From contig NZ_JBNGOZ010000003.1 of the NCBI RefSeq assembly GCF_050589825.1, forward strand, positions 1-64,000: a stretch of DNA of 64,000 nt. The letters run 5' to 3'. The DNA is from Carboxylicivirga longa (lineage in GTDB: Bacteria > Bacteroidota > Bacteroidia > Bacteroidales > Marinilabiliaceae). Position numbers and translations under genes: made by a program. Positions 41,514 through 51,175 of this stretch are shown here, piece by piece. The notes under the pieces are model-generated. The model saw only the letters and a program-made list of their open reading frames with translations, searched no databases and was not told the origin of the DNA. Each line of letters opens with the position of its first letter. Position 1 is the stretch's first letter.

Positions 41514-43007
41514 ATGAATGATAATAAGATATATTCCTTTACCTATATTAGTTTCATATTGATACTCATATTAGCTATTGTGGCTTGTAGGGAAGGTAAT
41601 AATAATGTGAGCTTAACACCCGACACAACGGAAACGATTTACGATATTCTGGTGGATGCCAATTTACCAAAGGGTAGAGTCAGCCCACTCCTCATGGGAT
41701 TTGGAACGATCTATTCATTTGAGAAGGATGAGATGTGGCAGAATGGACAAGGTATGATGCCAAGCATGTTAAAGCGTTTTAATACCGGAATTCTACGTTA
41801 TCCTGGTGGGGCCCTGGTTAACCGTTATCACTGGAATAACTTAAACGGGGAAGGATGGAAAGATAACTGGAATCCAAACTACGATACCGCCAATGATAAG
41901 GATCCGCGTGAGTATATGGATGTTGATGAGTACATGATGAATGTGCAGGCAATTGATGCAGAACCAATGCTCGGAATCAATATGGGATCAGGTTTGAAAT
42001 ATGACCGTGTGCAGGATGGTATTGATGAAGCTGTGGCTTTAGTAAAGTATTGTGAAGAACATGGCTATGCTGTCAGGTACTGGTATCTGGATAATGAACC
42101 TTATCATGATGGAGCCAACTATAAGATGACGGCCGCAGAATATGCCGAACAGATCAATTTGTATGTGCCTGCGATGAAAGCAATAAATCCTGATATTGAA
42201 ATTATAGTAAATTGGAAACATAATATTACAAGTGAGAATAATTCGCTGATTACTTTGATTGAAGCAGCCGGCAAACATATCGATATAGTAGAAGTTCACT
42301 GGTACTGGCAATGGGGTGAATCAAGTTTTAATCTATGGAAAGATAACAGCCCTATGAGTACTAAAAACAAATGGTATAATGGCGGCTCTTATGCTGATGA
42401 AATAATGGCATTTAAACCGTTAATGAACTCATTGGGATATCCTCACATCAAGCTGGCAAGTAATGAATGGAATATTGGTCCTTCAGCATCTGAAGCCTCA
42501 CATCCATCTAAATTTGAATCCGCGTTAATGCAATCAGAAATGTTTTCGCAATACATAGATGCAGGTATGCACATGGCTTGCTTTTGGGGTGCATACTGGC
42601 CACTTGCAGAACAAGGAACAAATACTGTGAATCGATATTTGCTTGACCCAACTGATGATTATAGTCAGAATCCTTCAGTTACCATGTTTGAATTGTTTGC
42701 CGATGCCATGGGAAGGGAACAGGTTGAATGCCGTTCAATGATCAGTGATGTTTATGACATCGCAATTCGTGATGATGTCAATGACCAATTGATCATTTAT
42801 GTCCTGAACAAAAAGGATTCAGGGGAATCGCTGTCGACAGGTATTAAAATAAAGGGCTATGAGATAGGAGCCGTCAATGCGACATCTTTTGTAGATACGA
42901 TGATGTCAGAAAGCCATCTGGCAGGAACCGATGTCAAGGTGGAAGACGATCGTTTAATTCTGCATTTGCCTAAAAACTCCCTAACTAAAATCGTTGTAAA
43001 AAGATAA
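41514..43007 (+). CDS. GH51-like clan GH-A glycoside hydrolase, lipoprotein
   Basis: A 497-residue lipoprotein (lipobox LAIVAC, Cys25). The TIM barrel has RYPGGALVNRYHW, the acid/base Glu195 in YLDNEPYHDG and the nucleophile Glu318 in ASNEWNIGP, followed by a C-terminal beta-sandwich (about 400-497). PGG followed by N-E-P and E-W-N is typical of GH51 and related GH39-like families. The DNEP context is not the usual GNE of GH51 arabinofuranosidases, so specificity may differ. In this locus it probably acts on galactan oligosaccharides in the periplasm. It is 5 bases from the following GH2 gene. Confidence 0.72.
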   Translation: MNDNKIYSFTYISFILILILAIVACREGNNNVSLTPDTTETIYDILVDANLPKGRVSPLLMGFGTIYSFEKDEMWQNGQGMMPSMLKRFNTGILRYPGGALVNRYHWNNLNGEGWKDNWNPNYDTANDKDPREYMDVDEYMMNVQAIDAEPMLGINMGSGLKYDRVQDGIDEAVALVKYCEEHGYAVRYWYLDNEPYHDGANYKMTAAEYAEQINLYVPAMKAINPDIEIIVNWKHNITSENNSLITLIEAAGKHIDIVEVHWYWQWGESSFNLWKDNSPMSTKNKWYNGGSYADEIMAFKPLMNSLGYPHIKLASNEWNIGPSASEASHPSKFESALMQSEMFSQYIDAGMHMACFWGAYWPLAEQGTNTVNRYLLDPTDDYSQNPSVTMFELFADAMGREQVECRSMISDVYDIAIRDDVNDQLIIYVLNKKDSGESLSTGIKIKGYEIGAVNATSFVDTMMSESHLAGTDVKVEDDRLILHLPKNSLTKIVVKR

Positions 43008-43012
43008 TAAAC

Positions 43013-45487
43013 ATGCGTTATATAAGTTTATTCATAATATGTTTGCTGGTCACCGTATTCCATTCGTGCTCATCACCTCAGGTTCGTTCGAGAGAATCGT
43101 TTAATGAAGATTGGTTGTTTTGCAAAGGCGAAACAGGTCAGGAGCATCAGTGTAAATTTAATGATGCCCATTGGCGAAAGCTGAGTTTACCTCATGATTG
43201 GGCCATAGAAGGGCCTTTTGATGAGTCAAATGATGCACGTACCGGGGGATTACCCGTATACGGAACTGCTTGGTATCGCAAGCATTTCATTGTTGACAAA
43301 GCGGAGCAAGGTAACTGTGTAACCATCGAATTTGATGGCGTTATGAACAATGCAGAAGTGTATCTGAATGGACACAAAGTTGGCGAACGGCCATTTGGAT
43401 ATATTGGATTTGAAGTCGATTTGACACCCCACATCAAGTTCGGAGAAGAAAATATATTGTCAGTGCGTGTTAATCCAGAAGAGTTATCGGCACGCTGGTA
43501 TCCGGGAGCTGGCATCTACCGGAATACTTGGCTCGAGATAAAACATCCAGTTCATGTGGCTCATTGGGGTACTTATATCACAACACCACAAATCAATGAG
43601 GATGAAGCATTACTTAATGTACAAACTACGATTGAAAATAAGCAACTCTTAAAAGGTAAGTTCTCCATAGAGACATTGGTAATTGATACTTTGGGACATA
43701 ACGTGGCATATAGTAAAGGCAATGTTGTGTTCGAGGGGGCCAGGCAAGCAGAGGTTAACCAGCAATTGGTTGTTAAAAAACCACAACGATGGCATTTGGA
43801 TAATCCTTATCTTTATAAGGTTCAGACCAAGCTTAAGAAAGACGGTGCTTATATCGATAGTTATGAAAGTACTTTTGGAATTAGAACGATTGAATATACA
43901 AAGGAAAATGGGTTTCTACTGAATGGTAAACAAGTGCAGTTTAAAGGCGTTTGCATGCATCACGATTTAGGCCCTTTGGGAGCAGCGGTTAATTACAGGG
44001 CCACAGAACGTCAACTGGAAATTATGAAAGGCCTAGGTGTCAATGCCATTCGAACGGCCCATAATCCGCCATCGCCTGAACAATTAGAGTTGTGTGATAA
44101 GATGGGTATACTGGTTCAGGTAGAAGCTTTTGATGAATGGAAAGCCGGAAAAGTAGAAAATGGATATAATAAGTATTGGGATGATTGGCATGAGAGAGAC
44201 CTGCGGGATATGATAAAACGCGATCGTAACCATCCCTCAGTAGTGATGTGGAGCATTGGTAATGAGATAAAAGAGCAGCGAAAAAAGAACGGGGGAAAAT
44301 TGGCTAAACACCTGGTTAATATCTGTCATGATGAAGATCCTACACGTCCTGTGACCGCAGGTCTTAGTCAGTATCCACACTGTATTACAAACGGATTGGC
44401 CGATGCTGTTGATGTGGTTGGCTTAAATTATAAGCCTACTCAGTATACGAATGTTCTCCAGTATAATCCAAATTTTATTGTGTATGGTTCTGAGACTTCC
44501 TCTGTAGTGAGTTCGAGAGGTGTTTATCATTTACCAATTGAAAACTATGAAAAGCATGAGTCGTTACAAGTAACCAGTTATGATATTGTAAGTCCACCAT
44601 GGGCTTATCCGCCAGATTTTGAGACTAATGCTCAGGAAACGATGTCACACTCATTGGGGGAATTTGTATGGACAGGATTTGATTACCTGGGCGAGCCAAC
44701 TCCTTATAATGGCAAAGACAATATGACACACGGCAAATGGACTGGGGATTGGCCATCGCGCAGTTCCTACTTTGGTATTGTTGACCTATGTGGCTTTCCA
44801 AAGGATCGCTACTATTACTACCAAAGTATCTGGACTGAGAAACCAATGGTGCATATTCTGCCACACTGGAACTGGGAAGATTCACCTCACAAAGCAATAC
44901 CGGTGTACTGTTATACCAATTGTGATGAAGCTGAACTGTTTTTAAATGGTAAGTCACTTGGTAAAAAAGTGATGGGAGAAGATAAAACCACCATCCCTGC
45001 GGATTTCGTGTGGTGGAAAAAGCCGGAAACAACATGGGATTCGCCTTACCGTTTGAATTGGAATGTTGCCTATGAGCCGGGCCAACTAAAAGTTGTGGCA
45101 TACAATAATGGGAAAGCAGTAGCTGAAAAAATAATTGTTACAGCTGGTGAACCATACCAAATAAAGCTGCTTCCTGATAGAAATACAATTAAAGCCGACG
45201 GGTATGACTTATCATTTATTACTGTTCGGGTTGAAGATGAGAATGGTAATTTATGCCCGTTAGCTGATAATATGGTTAGATTTGATGTGGAAGGTCCAGC
45301 ATGTATTGCTGCGGTAGGAAATGGAAATGCTGCCACTACAGAACCGTTTCAGGCTGATCATCGCAAAGCGTTTAATGGTTTATGTATGTTGATTATTAAA
45401 AGTAAAGCTGGCGAGGGTGGGCTTGTTAACATTAAAGCTACCGCAGAAAAATTAAGTGCAGCTCAAATCACTATTGAGGTTGAGTAG
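43013..45487 (+). CDS. GH2 beta-galactosidase family lipoprotein
   Basis: An 824-residue GH2 enzyme. The lipobox-like FHSC gives Cys19. Sugar-binding domain (LPHDWAIEGPF, TAWYRKHF, GIYRNTWLEI), Ig-like domain, and the TIM barrel with the acid/base Glu418 (WSIGNEI) and nucleophile Glu494 (YGSETSS) are all present, followed by C-terminal DUF4982-like and Ig-like sandwiches. It is the type of GH2 seen in agar and carrageenan loci that removes terminal beta-galactose, though beta-glucuronidase and other activities exist in the family. It lies between the GH51-like gene and a second GH2, with gaps of 5 and 9 bases, so the three act as one unit. Confidence 0.88.
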   Translation: MRYISLFIICLLVTVFHSCSSPQVRSRESFNEDWLFCKGETGQEHQCKFNDAHWRKLSLPHDWAIEGPFDESNDARTGGLPVYGTAWYRKHFIVDKAEQGNCVTIEFDGVMNNAEVYLNGHKVGERPFGYIGFEVDLTPHIKFGEENILSVRVNPEELSARWYPGAGIYRNTWLEIKHPVHVAHWGTYITTPQINEDEALLNVQTTIENKQLLKGKFSIETLVIDTLGHNVAYSKGNVVFEGARQAEVNQQLVVKKPQRWHLDNPYLYKVQTKLKKDGAYIDSYESTFGIRTIEYTKENGFLLNGKQVQFKGVCMHHDLGPLGAAVNYRATERQLEIMKGLGVNAIRTAHNPPSPEQLELCDKMGILVQVEAFDEWKAGKVENGYNKYWDDWHERDLRDMIKRDRNHPSVVMWSIGNEIKEQRKKNGGKLAKHLVNICHDEDPTRPVTAGLSQYPHCITNGLADAVDVVGLNYKPTQYTNVLQYNPNFIVYGSETSSVVSSRGVYHLPIENYEKHESLQVTSYDIVSPPWAYPPDFETNAQETMSHSLGEFVWTGFDYLGEPTPYNGKDNMTHGKWTGDWPSRSSYFGIVDLCGFPKDRYYYYQSIWTEKPMVHILPHWNWEDSPHKAIPVYCYTNCDEAELFLNGKSLGKKVMGEDKTTIPADFVWWKKPETTWDSPYRLNWNVAYEPGQLKVVAYNNGKAVAEKIIVTAGEPYQIKLLPDRNTIKADGYDLSFITVRVEDENGNLCPLADNMVRFDVEGPACIAAVGNGNAATTEPFQADHRKAFNGLCMLIIKSKAGEGGLVNIKATAEKLSAAQITIEVE

Positions 45488-45496
45488 TTATTCAGT

Positions 45497-48400
45497 ATGT
45501 TTCATTTCAAATGTTTATCCACGATGCTCAAGGAAACCTATCTAATAATTCTGTTCTGTATGTTTTGTTTTCCTGTTATTGGGCAAAACGACTGGGAGAA
45601 TGAACAGGTAACCCAAATAAATAAATTGGCACCTCGTTCTACGCTGTTTTATAACGACACATCAGATGATGTGGAATCCTTAAACGGACAATGGGATTTT
45701 GCATGGTATAGTGATGTTTCGCAAGTACCGGGCAATGCGATTCCAGATAAATGGAATTCAATTGAAGTTCCTGGAGCCTGGCAGATGCAAGGATATGGCA
45801 AGCCGATTTATACCAATATTACCTATCCTTTTGATGCGAATCCACCGTATATCAGTGGTGCGAACGGAAATCCGGTGGGAATTTACCAACGTGAGATTGC
45901 AATGAAGCAATTTAATGAAAATAAGGTTTACACCATCCGTTTTGAGAGTGTGTCTTCGGCTTTTTATCTGTGGGTTAATGATCAGAAAGTTGGTTACAGC
46001 CAGGATAGCTGGTCACCAGCCGAGTTTGATATTAGCTCCTATCTGAAGGAAGGTAATAACACCATCCGCATGCAAGTATTTCGCTGGTGCGACGGTAGTT
46101 ACCTCGAGGATCAGGATGGGTGGCGTATGTCTGGTATATTCAGAGATGTCTACCTGATAACAAAGCCAAAGGTCCATCTGTATGATTATCTTATTACTAC
46201 ACCACAACTTGAAAATGGTGAAACTGCAATTGATATTCAGGTAGAAGTAGCGAACAGAGACAAGGAAAACGTGAATAATTATACACTTAGTTATGTACTT
46301 AAGGATGCCGCAGGAAATGTTCTGATAGATGCTGATCGATCAGTAGGCTTAAACAATAATAATGATAAGTGGAATGTATCAATTCAGGAATCAGTTAAGC
46401 ATGTAAACCAATGGTCGCATGAGTCACCTTATCTGTATACACTGCATCTACAGCTGAAAAGAAATAATCTGGAAATTGATCGGATCTCTACAAAGGTAGG
46501 TTTCCGTCAAATAGATTTCTCGGATAAAAATGAACTGTTACTCAATGGAAAGCCACTAATCATAAAAGGAGTAAATATTGTTGAACATGATCCTGTTTAC
46601 GGCAAGTATATTCCTGAGCAACGGATCGAAAAAACCGTTAAGCTTTTAAAACAAAATAATATAAACACCGTTCGTACCGCACATTATCCGGCTTCACCAT
46701 ATTTTTATAAACTTTGCGATGAGTATGGCATATTAGTGATTGATGAAGCTAATGTAGAATCACACGGCATGAAATATGGAGCCAATTCACCGGCTAAGCA
46801 TGCCAATTGGGAAAAAGCTCATGTTGAGCGGATGGAAGCCATGGTGCACCGCGATAAAAACCACCCGTGTGTTATTATGTGGTCCTTTGGGAATGAGGCC
46901 GGTAATGGTGTTAATATGGTGGCCATGCAAAAACGTACCAAAGAAATAGATATATCACGTCCAACTCATTACCATTCGAGTGAAGAACCTATTTCTTATG
47001 ACACCTATGGAGGAGGCATCTGGAAAGGAGGTAAGAAACATAGCTTTGGTCGCTATCAGTCTGTTGAGGATATGATTCGTATTGGTGAAATGGAATTGGA
47101 TAAGCCATTTTTACTGAATGAGTATGCCCATGCAATGGGCAATAGTGTTGGCAATTTGCCAGAATATATTGATGTATTTGAAAAGTATCCCCATATAATC
47201 GGTGGATGCATTTGGGATTGGGCAGATCAGGGCATAACAAAACATATTGATGGTACTTATGGTAATCAAATCAAAGATGTGGAGGAAGCGCACAAGGCCT
47301 GTTTGCAACCAGAAAGCGACTACTATTGGGCTTATGGGGGCGATTTTGGCGATACACCTAATGATGGTAACTTCTGTATGAATGGCATTATGATGTCAGA
47401 TCTAACGCCTACTCCTAAAACAATAGAAGTAAAAAAGGTATATCAGAACATTGCATTCAAATTATTAGACAGTAAAAAAGGCTTCCTGGAACTATGTAAT
47501 AAATTTCATGTGACGGACTTATCAAATTTTTCCTTTGAATGGCAGTTATTAAGGAATGGTTATCCCGTGAATAATGGAAACATGGATGTGAATTTGGCTG
47601 GTTTAGAAAAGGGGGTGTTTAAGATGCACAATTGGAATAATATCGAAGATGCTGATGCTGAATACGTACTACAGGTTAAAGCCTTTACTAAAAATAACTC
47701 ACTATGGGCTAATGCAGGGCATCTGGTAGCTTGGGAAGAGTTCGTTATACAGCCAGCAAAATTGAACTTACCCGTACCTCAGCTCAGTCAAAAGCTCATG
47801 CTGAAGAAGCGCAATGAGCATTATATTGATATTTTCTTTCAGGATGGTCAATTGGTCTTCGATAAAGCGAAAGGGGAAATCATTCAGTTAACTAAAAATG
47901 AGAAAGTTATGATTGATGGAGCTTGTGCCATCTCATTCGCACGGGCATACATTGATAATGATAAGATTAAAAAGATGCGTTCGCAGTGGGATGCCATTGA
48001 TCTCCTGAATCTTAAAATTGAAGTCTTATCATGTGATGTAAGACATACCAAAACTATGGTTTTGATTGAGGTAGCCAAAAGGCACAAGGCGAAGAATAAT
48101 CATAGTGGATTTCACACTATTGAAAAGATAACTGTGTATTCTAATGGAACAGTTGATATCAATCTTGAAGTAGACTATTTTGGTGAGATTAAGCCTTTTA
48201 CTTTACCTCGTATTGGCTATGAGGTGCAATTACCTGCCGATATCACCGAAAGTACGTGGTATGGAAAAGGGCCTGGCAGCTCATATAAGGACCGAAATGC
48301 CGGAATGCAGTTGGGTATTTATTCAGCCAATGTAGATGAGCACTTTGTTAATTACGCTCGTCCGCAGGAAAATGGTAATAAATCAGGTATAAGGTGGGTT

Positions 48401-48661
48401 GAAGCCAAAACCAAAACTTCCGAAGGATTAGCAGTCAAATCAAAAATGCCATTTAATTTTTCAATGCGCAGGTATACGACAAAAGAGTTAGATGATGCTT
48501 CACATCCATACGAGCTTAAAAGTAATCCGTTTACTATTTTAAATATTGATTTTGAACACGGAGCACTCGGTAATGGAAGTTGTGGACCAATCCCAATGAA
48601 AAAATACTTTACAAATGTGGATGGTGGAAACTTTTATTTGCGTTTAGAGCCGTTGGATTAG
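45497..48661 (+). CDS. GH2 beta-galactosidase (LacZ-type, five-domain)
   Basis: A 1054-residue exported GH2 enzyme of LacZ architecture. The start may be ATG 45497 or ATG 45524; the second gives the tidier signal peptide ending PVIGQ. VPGAWQMQGYGKPIYTNI, GYSQDSWSPAEFDI and EDQDGWRMSGIFRDVY mark the sugar-binding domain. The acid/base is Glu467 (FGNEAGNG) and the nucleophile Glu542 (LLNEYAHAMGN), numbered from 45497. CIWDWADQG and a complete C-terminal beta-gal small domain (STWYGKGPGSSYKDR) are present. It should release beta-linked galactose from galactan oligosaccharides in the periplasm. It is the last gene of the locus before the gene-free stretch. Confidence 0.92.
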   Translation: MFHFKCLSTMLKETYLIILFCMFCFPVIGQNDWENEQVTQINKLAPRSTLFYNDTSDDVESLNGQWDFAWYSDVSQVPGNAIPDKWNSIEVPGAWQMQGYGKPIYTNITYPFDANPPYISGANGNPVGIYQREIAMKQFNENKVYTIRFESVSSAFYLWVNDQKVGYSQDSWSPAEFDISSYLKEGNNTIRMQVFRWCDGSYLEDQDGWRMSGIFRDVYLITKPKVHLYDYLITTPQLENGETAIDIQVEVANRDKENVNNYTLSYVLKDAAGNVLIDADRSVGLNNNNDKWNVSIQESVKHVNQWSHESPYLYTLHLQLKRNNLEIDRISTKVGFRQIDFSDKNELLLNGKPLIIKGVNIVEHDPVYGKYIPEQRIEKTVKLLKQNNINTVRTAHYPASPYFYKLCDEYGILVIDEANVESHGMKYGANSPAKHANWEKAHVERMEAMVHRDKNHPCVIMWSFGNEAGNGVNMVAMQKRTKEIDISRPTHYHSSEEPISYDTYGGGIWKGGKKHSFGRYQSVEDMIRIGEMELDKPFLLNEYAHAMGNSVGNLPEYIDVFEKYPHIIGGCIWDWADQGITKHIDGTYGNQIKDVEEAHKACLQPESDYYWAYGGDFGDTPNDGNFCMNGIMMSDLTPTPKTIEVKKVYQNIAFKLLDSKKGFLELCNKFHVTDLSNFSFEWQLLRNGYPVNNGNMDVNLAGLEKGVFKMHNWNNIEDADAEYVLQVKAFTKNNSLWANAGHLVAWEEFVIQPAKLNLPVPQLSQKLMLKKRNEHYIDIFFQDGQLVFDKAKGEIIQLTKNEKVMIDGACAISFARAYIDNDKIKKMRSQWDAIDLLNLKIEVLSCDVRHTKTMVLIEVAKRHKAKNNHSGFHTIEKITVYSNGTVDINLEVDYFGEIKPFTLPRIGYEVQLPADITESTWYGKGPGSSYKDRNAGMQLGIYSANVDEHFVNYARPQENGNKSGIRWVEAKTKTSEGLAVKSKMPFNFSMRRYTTKELDDASHPYELKSNPFTILNIDFEHGALGNGSCGPIPMKKYFTNVDGGNFYLRLEPLD

Positions 48662-49425
48662 CCTGTTAGTTCTCAAGGATTCGAAGGAGCGACGAAATTA
48701 GCCACTTTAAAGTCATGTATCTAAGAACGTTTTGAACATCTTATTGCTATTGAGATAATTTTCATGGCGTTTTAAAGCTAAGTTGGTAAACATTTAAATG
48801 CTTGGTTTTAGATGGAGCGCATCACCACCGTTCATTCTACATAGCCAAGCTGTTCTTGCCAATTCAACAGAAAGACGGGTTAGGTGGCTGAGGCCTAATA
48901 AAGTATTTTAAGCCATAGCCTTTGATATCGCAATCGCAAAGATATGACGGGCGGTGTGATTAGCAAAAGCGACGCCTGATGCTCAATGGATGAGCATGAT
49001 GTCCTAAGAAGGCGGGTGAAACACAGCTGTATTTCACATTGTCTATAAGCCATTTGATTATTCTTTGACGATTTATGGAAATACAGTCAAGTTTTACACC
49101 TTTAGAGGGCATGCCCATCCATTGTAATACGCTGCCAGTCGCTTCCTTTTGCAAATGACACCAACCCTGTTTAATAGGTGGCTTAAGCGATATCAAATAC
49201 CTCAATCCATATCAGAGAGAAAGTTATTACCAGGTTTAGTCGGGTTCGATTTAAGTTTTATTTCTGAGATTGAAACTGGGCTAATACAATGGTTAAATTA
49301 ATCTCTTACGAAGTGGATGCAAGATGTGTTTTTAGGTACCTAAAAACGAAATGCTTGCTCTACGAGAGTCAATGAAAAACCTCGCCATTTGTTCCCCAAA
49401 TAACGAGGTGAAAATCCAAACAATT
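48662..49425. other. Gene-free junction stretch between the locus and the recombinase
   Basis: This 764-base stretch has no gene I can support. It contains a hairpin ATGCTCA/TGAGCAT (48979-48985 and 48991-48997) and a 22-base near-palindrome at 49016-49037 (GTGAAA, C/A mismatch, ACAGCTGT, TTTCAC). A minus-strand frame at 48960-49205 lacks any recognisable motif. It could be decayed mobile-element sequence. Confidence 0.45.
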
Positions 49426-50622
49426 TTAAAGCAGTGTTTTCAGTTTTTTCATATCCTGACTGATTTTAGAATCAATAATTTTCCCATATATCTGAGTAGT
49501 TTTTAATGAGGTGTGACCTAACATCTTACTTACGGTTTCAATAGGTACTCCATTGGCTAACGTAATCGAAGTAGCAAATGTATGTCGAGCCACATGCATA
49601 GTCAATTGTTTCTTTATTTGGCAGATATCAGCAATTTCTTTTAGATATGAATTCATCTTTTGGTTAGAGTTGATTGGCAATAATTTACCTTTCTGATTGC
49701 TTACTGGATGATTTTGATATTTATCTATAATAGCTTTAGCTTTTGGCAGTATTGGGATGCGACAACGTGTACCTGTTTTAATTCTGTCAACAACTATCCA
49801 TAACTCACCATCATCACCTGAAATTAGGTTGCTCTTTGACAAGCTCGCAATATCAGAATAAGAAAGCCCAGTGTAACAAGCGAATATAAAAATATCTCGA
49901 ACGACACTAATGCGTTCAATATCAAATATTTTTGTTTCTAAGGTATTAATCTCTTGTAGGGAAAGATAATCTCGTTTGCCTTTATAATGTTTAATTTTAA
50001 AGTTTGAATAGGGATTCTTATCCAATTGATTCATCGCCACTGCATCATTTAAAATTTTCCGTAATTGCTTGTGGTATTTGCTAACAGAATGATCGCTTAC
50101 GTGATGCTTTACTTTTAGGTATGTATCAAAAGCGTTCAAAAAATTGTAGTCAATTTTGTGCAAGGGGATGTCATCTTGATACTTGGTTTCTTTGAGAAAC
50201 AATTGTAGTCTTTTTAAGGTCGTTTTGTAGTGTTTATATGTACCGTTTGCATAGCCAAAACCGACTTTCTTTTCTATTGTTTGTATAACCAACTTAAATA
50301 CATCTAATAGATAGTAATAACTAGAACCAATTAGATGTTCTTTTATAGTAGAAATGTCAAAATCATCGCCGAGAGCTTCTAGTTTATAATATACCTCATG
50401 AACTTTTGAGGTTATTCTATTGAGCTGCTTATTCAATAATCTCGCATCGGGATGTTTACCAATTACAAGCTGTCCATCTTTATCCCAAAATTCAGCCTTA
50501 ATAAAAATGCCTGTTGAAAGTTCAATTCTTTGACCAGATAAGGTGGCTCTTATATATAATGGGTGAGAGCCATCTTTCTTTTGTTTGGATGTCTTTAAAA
50601 GGAAGTTTGTTGTAATTCTCAT
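49426..50622 (-). CDS. Tyrosine recombinase / integrase (Bacteroidota mobile-element type)
   Basis: A 398-residue site-specific recombinase. The N-terminal arm-binding domain (NFLLKTSKQKKDG, LSTGIFI), the SAM-like core-binding domain (about 100-205) and the catalytic domain follow the usual order. Catalytic residues visible are His and Arg in HVARHTF, His in LGHTSLKTT and the nucleophile Tyr in TQIYGKI. The first catalytic Arg is absent: CYTGLSYSDI has Ser after TGL, as described for IntDOT-like enzymes of Bacteroides. The gene lies directly beside the 3' end of a tRNA-Arg, typical of an integrated element. No excisionase or mobilisation gene is seen in the window. Confidence 0.92.
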   Translation of the reverse strand: MRITTNFLLKTSKQKKDGSHPLYIRATLSGQRIELSTGIFIKAEFWDKDGQLVIGKHPDARLLNKQLNRITSKVHEVYYKLEALGDDFDISTIKEHLIGSSYYYLLDVFKLVIQTIEKKVGFGYANGTYKHYKTTLKRLQLFLKETKYQDDIPLHKIDYNFLNAFDTYLKVKHHVSDHSVSKYHKQLRKILNDAVAMNQLDKNPYSNFKIKHYKGKRDYLSLQEINTLETKIFDIERISVVRDIFIFACYTGLSYSDIASLSKSNLISGDDGELWIVVDRIKTGTRCRIPILPKAKAIIDKYQNHPVSNQKGKLLPINSNQKMNSYLKEIADICQIKKQLTMHVARHTFATSITLANGVPIETVSKMLGHTSLKTTQIYGKIIDSKISQDMKKLKTLL

Positions 50623-50759
50623 AACACACAGTTTTAAAAGTTAAAAAATTCTGTGTCCTGATGGTCTCTAAGTTATGTAGGTGAATTACTATTTCAAAAC
50701 CTAAAGAGTATCAAAACACACCAATTTAAATTTCAAAATATCAGAATGTTACAATTTGC

Positions 50760-50810
50760 CGAGACCTATTTTGTCGGATTTGGAATGGGTCTCGATTTAG
50801 TCTCGATTGA
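50760..50810. repeat. Short inverted and tandem repeats upstream of the recombinase
   Basis: CGAGACC (50760-50766) is the inverse of GGTCTCG (50788-50794), and GTCTCGATT is repeated in tandem with an 11-base period (50789 and 50800). Repeats of this kind beside an integrase gene can be arm-type recombinase sites; that is inference. The rest of 50623-50851 holds no gene. Confidence 0.4.
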
Positions 50811-50851
50811 TACCTTATTTTATGCTATTTTTTGACATTTAGAGAAAAACA

Positions 50852-50885
50852 AAAAGCGCTTAAAATATTGATTTTAAGCGCTTTT
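50852..50885 (-). terminator. Terminator downstream of tRNA-Arg
   Basis: AAAAGCGCTTAAAAT (50852-50866) pairs perfectly over 15 bases with ATTTTAAGCGCTTTT (50871-50885). Read on the minus strand it is followed by a T-rich tract and lies 24 bases after the tRNA 3' end. Confidence 0.85.
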
Positions 50886-50909
50886 TACTGTTTTTGAATA
50901 TCTTAAAAG

Positions 50910-50983
50910 TGATCCCGGCGGGATTCGAACCCACGACCCACAGCTTAGAAGGCTGTTGCTCTATCCAACTGAGCTACGGGACC
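50910..50983 (-). tRNA. tRNA-Arg (anticodon TCT)
   Basis: On the minus strand a full cloverleaf can be drawn. The acceptor stem is GGTCCCG with CGGGATC plus discriminator A, with one G-T pair. The D arm holds AGCTCAGTTGGATAGAGC, the anticodon stem is ACAGC/GCTGT with loop CTTCTAA (anticodon TCT), and the T arm is GTGGGTTCGAATCCC-like. No CCA is encoded. Its 3' end faces the recombinase gene. Confidence 0.95.
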
Positions 50984-51175
50984 ATTTCTTAGTGCTTTTC
51001 CTTAAAAGCGATGCAAAGATAGTTGTTCAACTCGGTTATTCAAATAAAAAATGCCCTTTTTTCTTGTGCTGGATTCCTTTCAAGGGCTCTGAGATGGGCT
51101 AAATCGCATATGTTCAGGAGGAAGAAGTGAATATTTTTTTTCGCAGGAATTTGCATCAGGAAGCGTCATATGCTT

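Noticed and set aside
48960..49205. 81-residue minus-strand frame in the junction stretch
   Set aside because: No motif, no signal peptide and no convincing ribosome-binding site. Its composition does not look like coding sequence.
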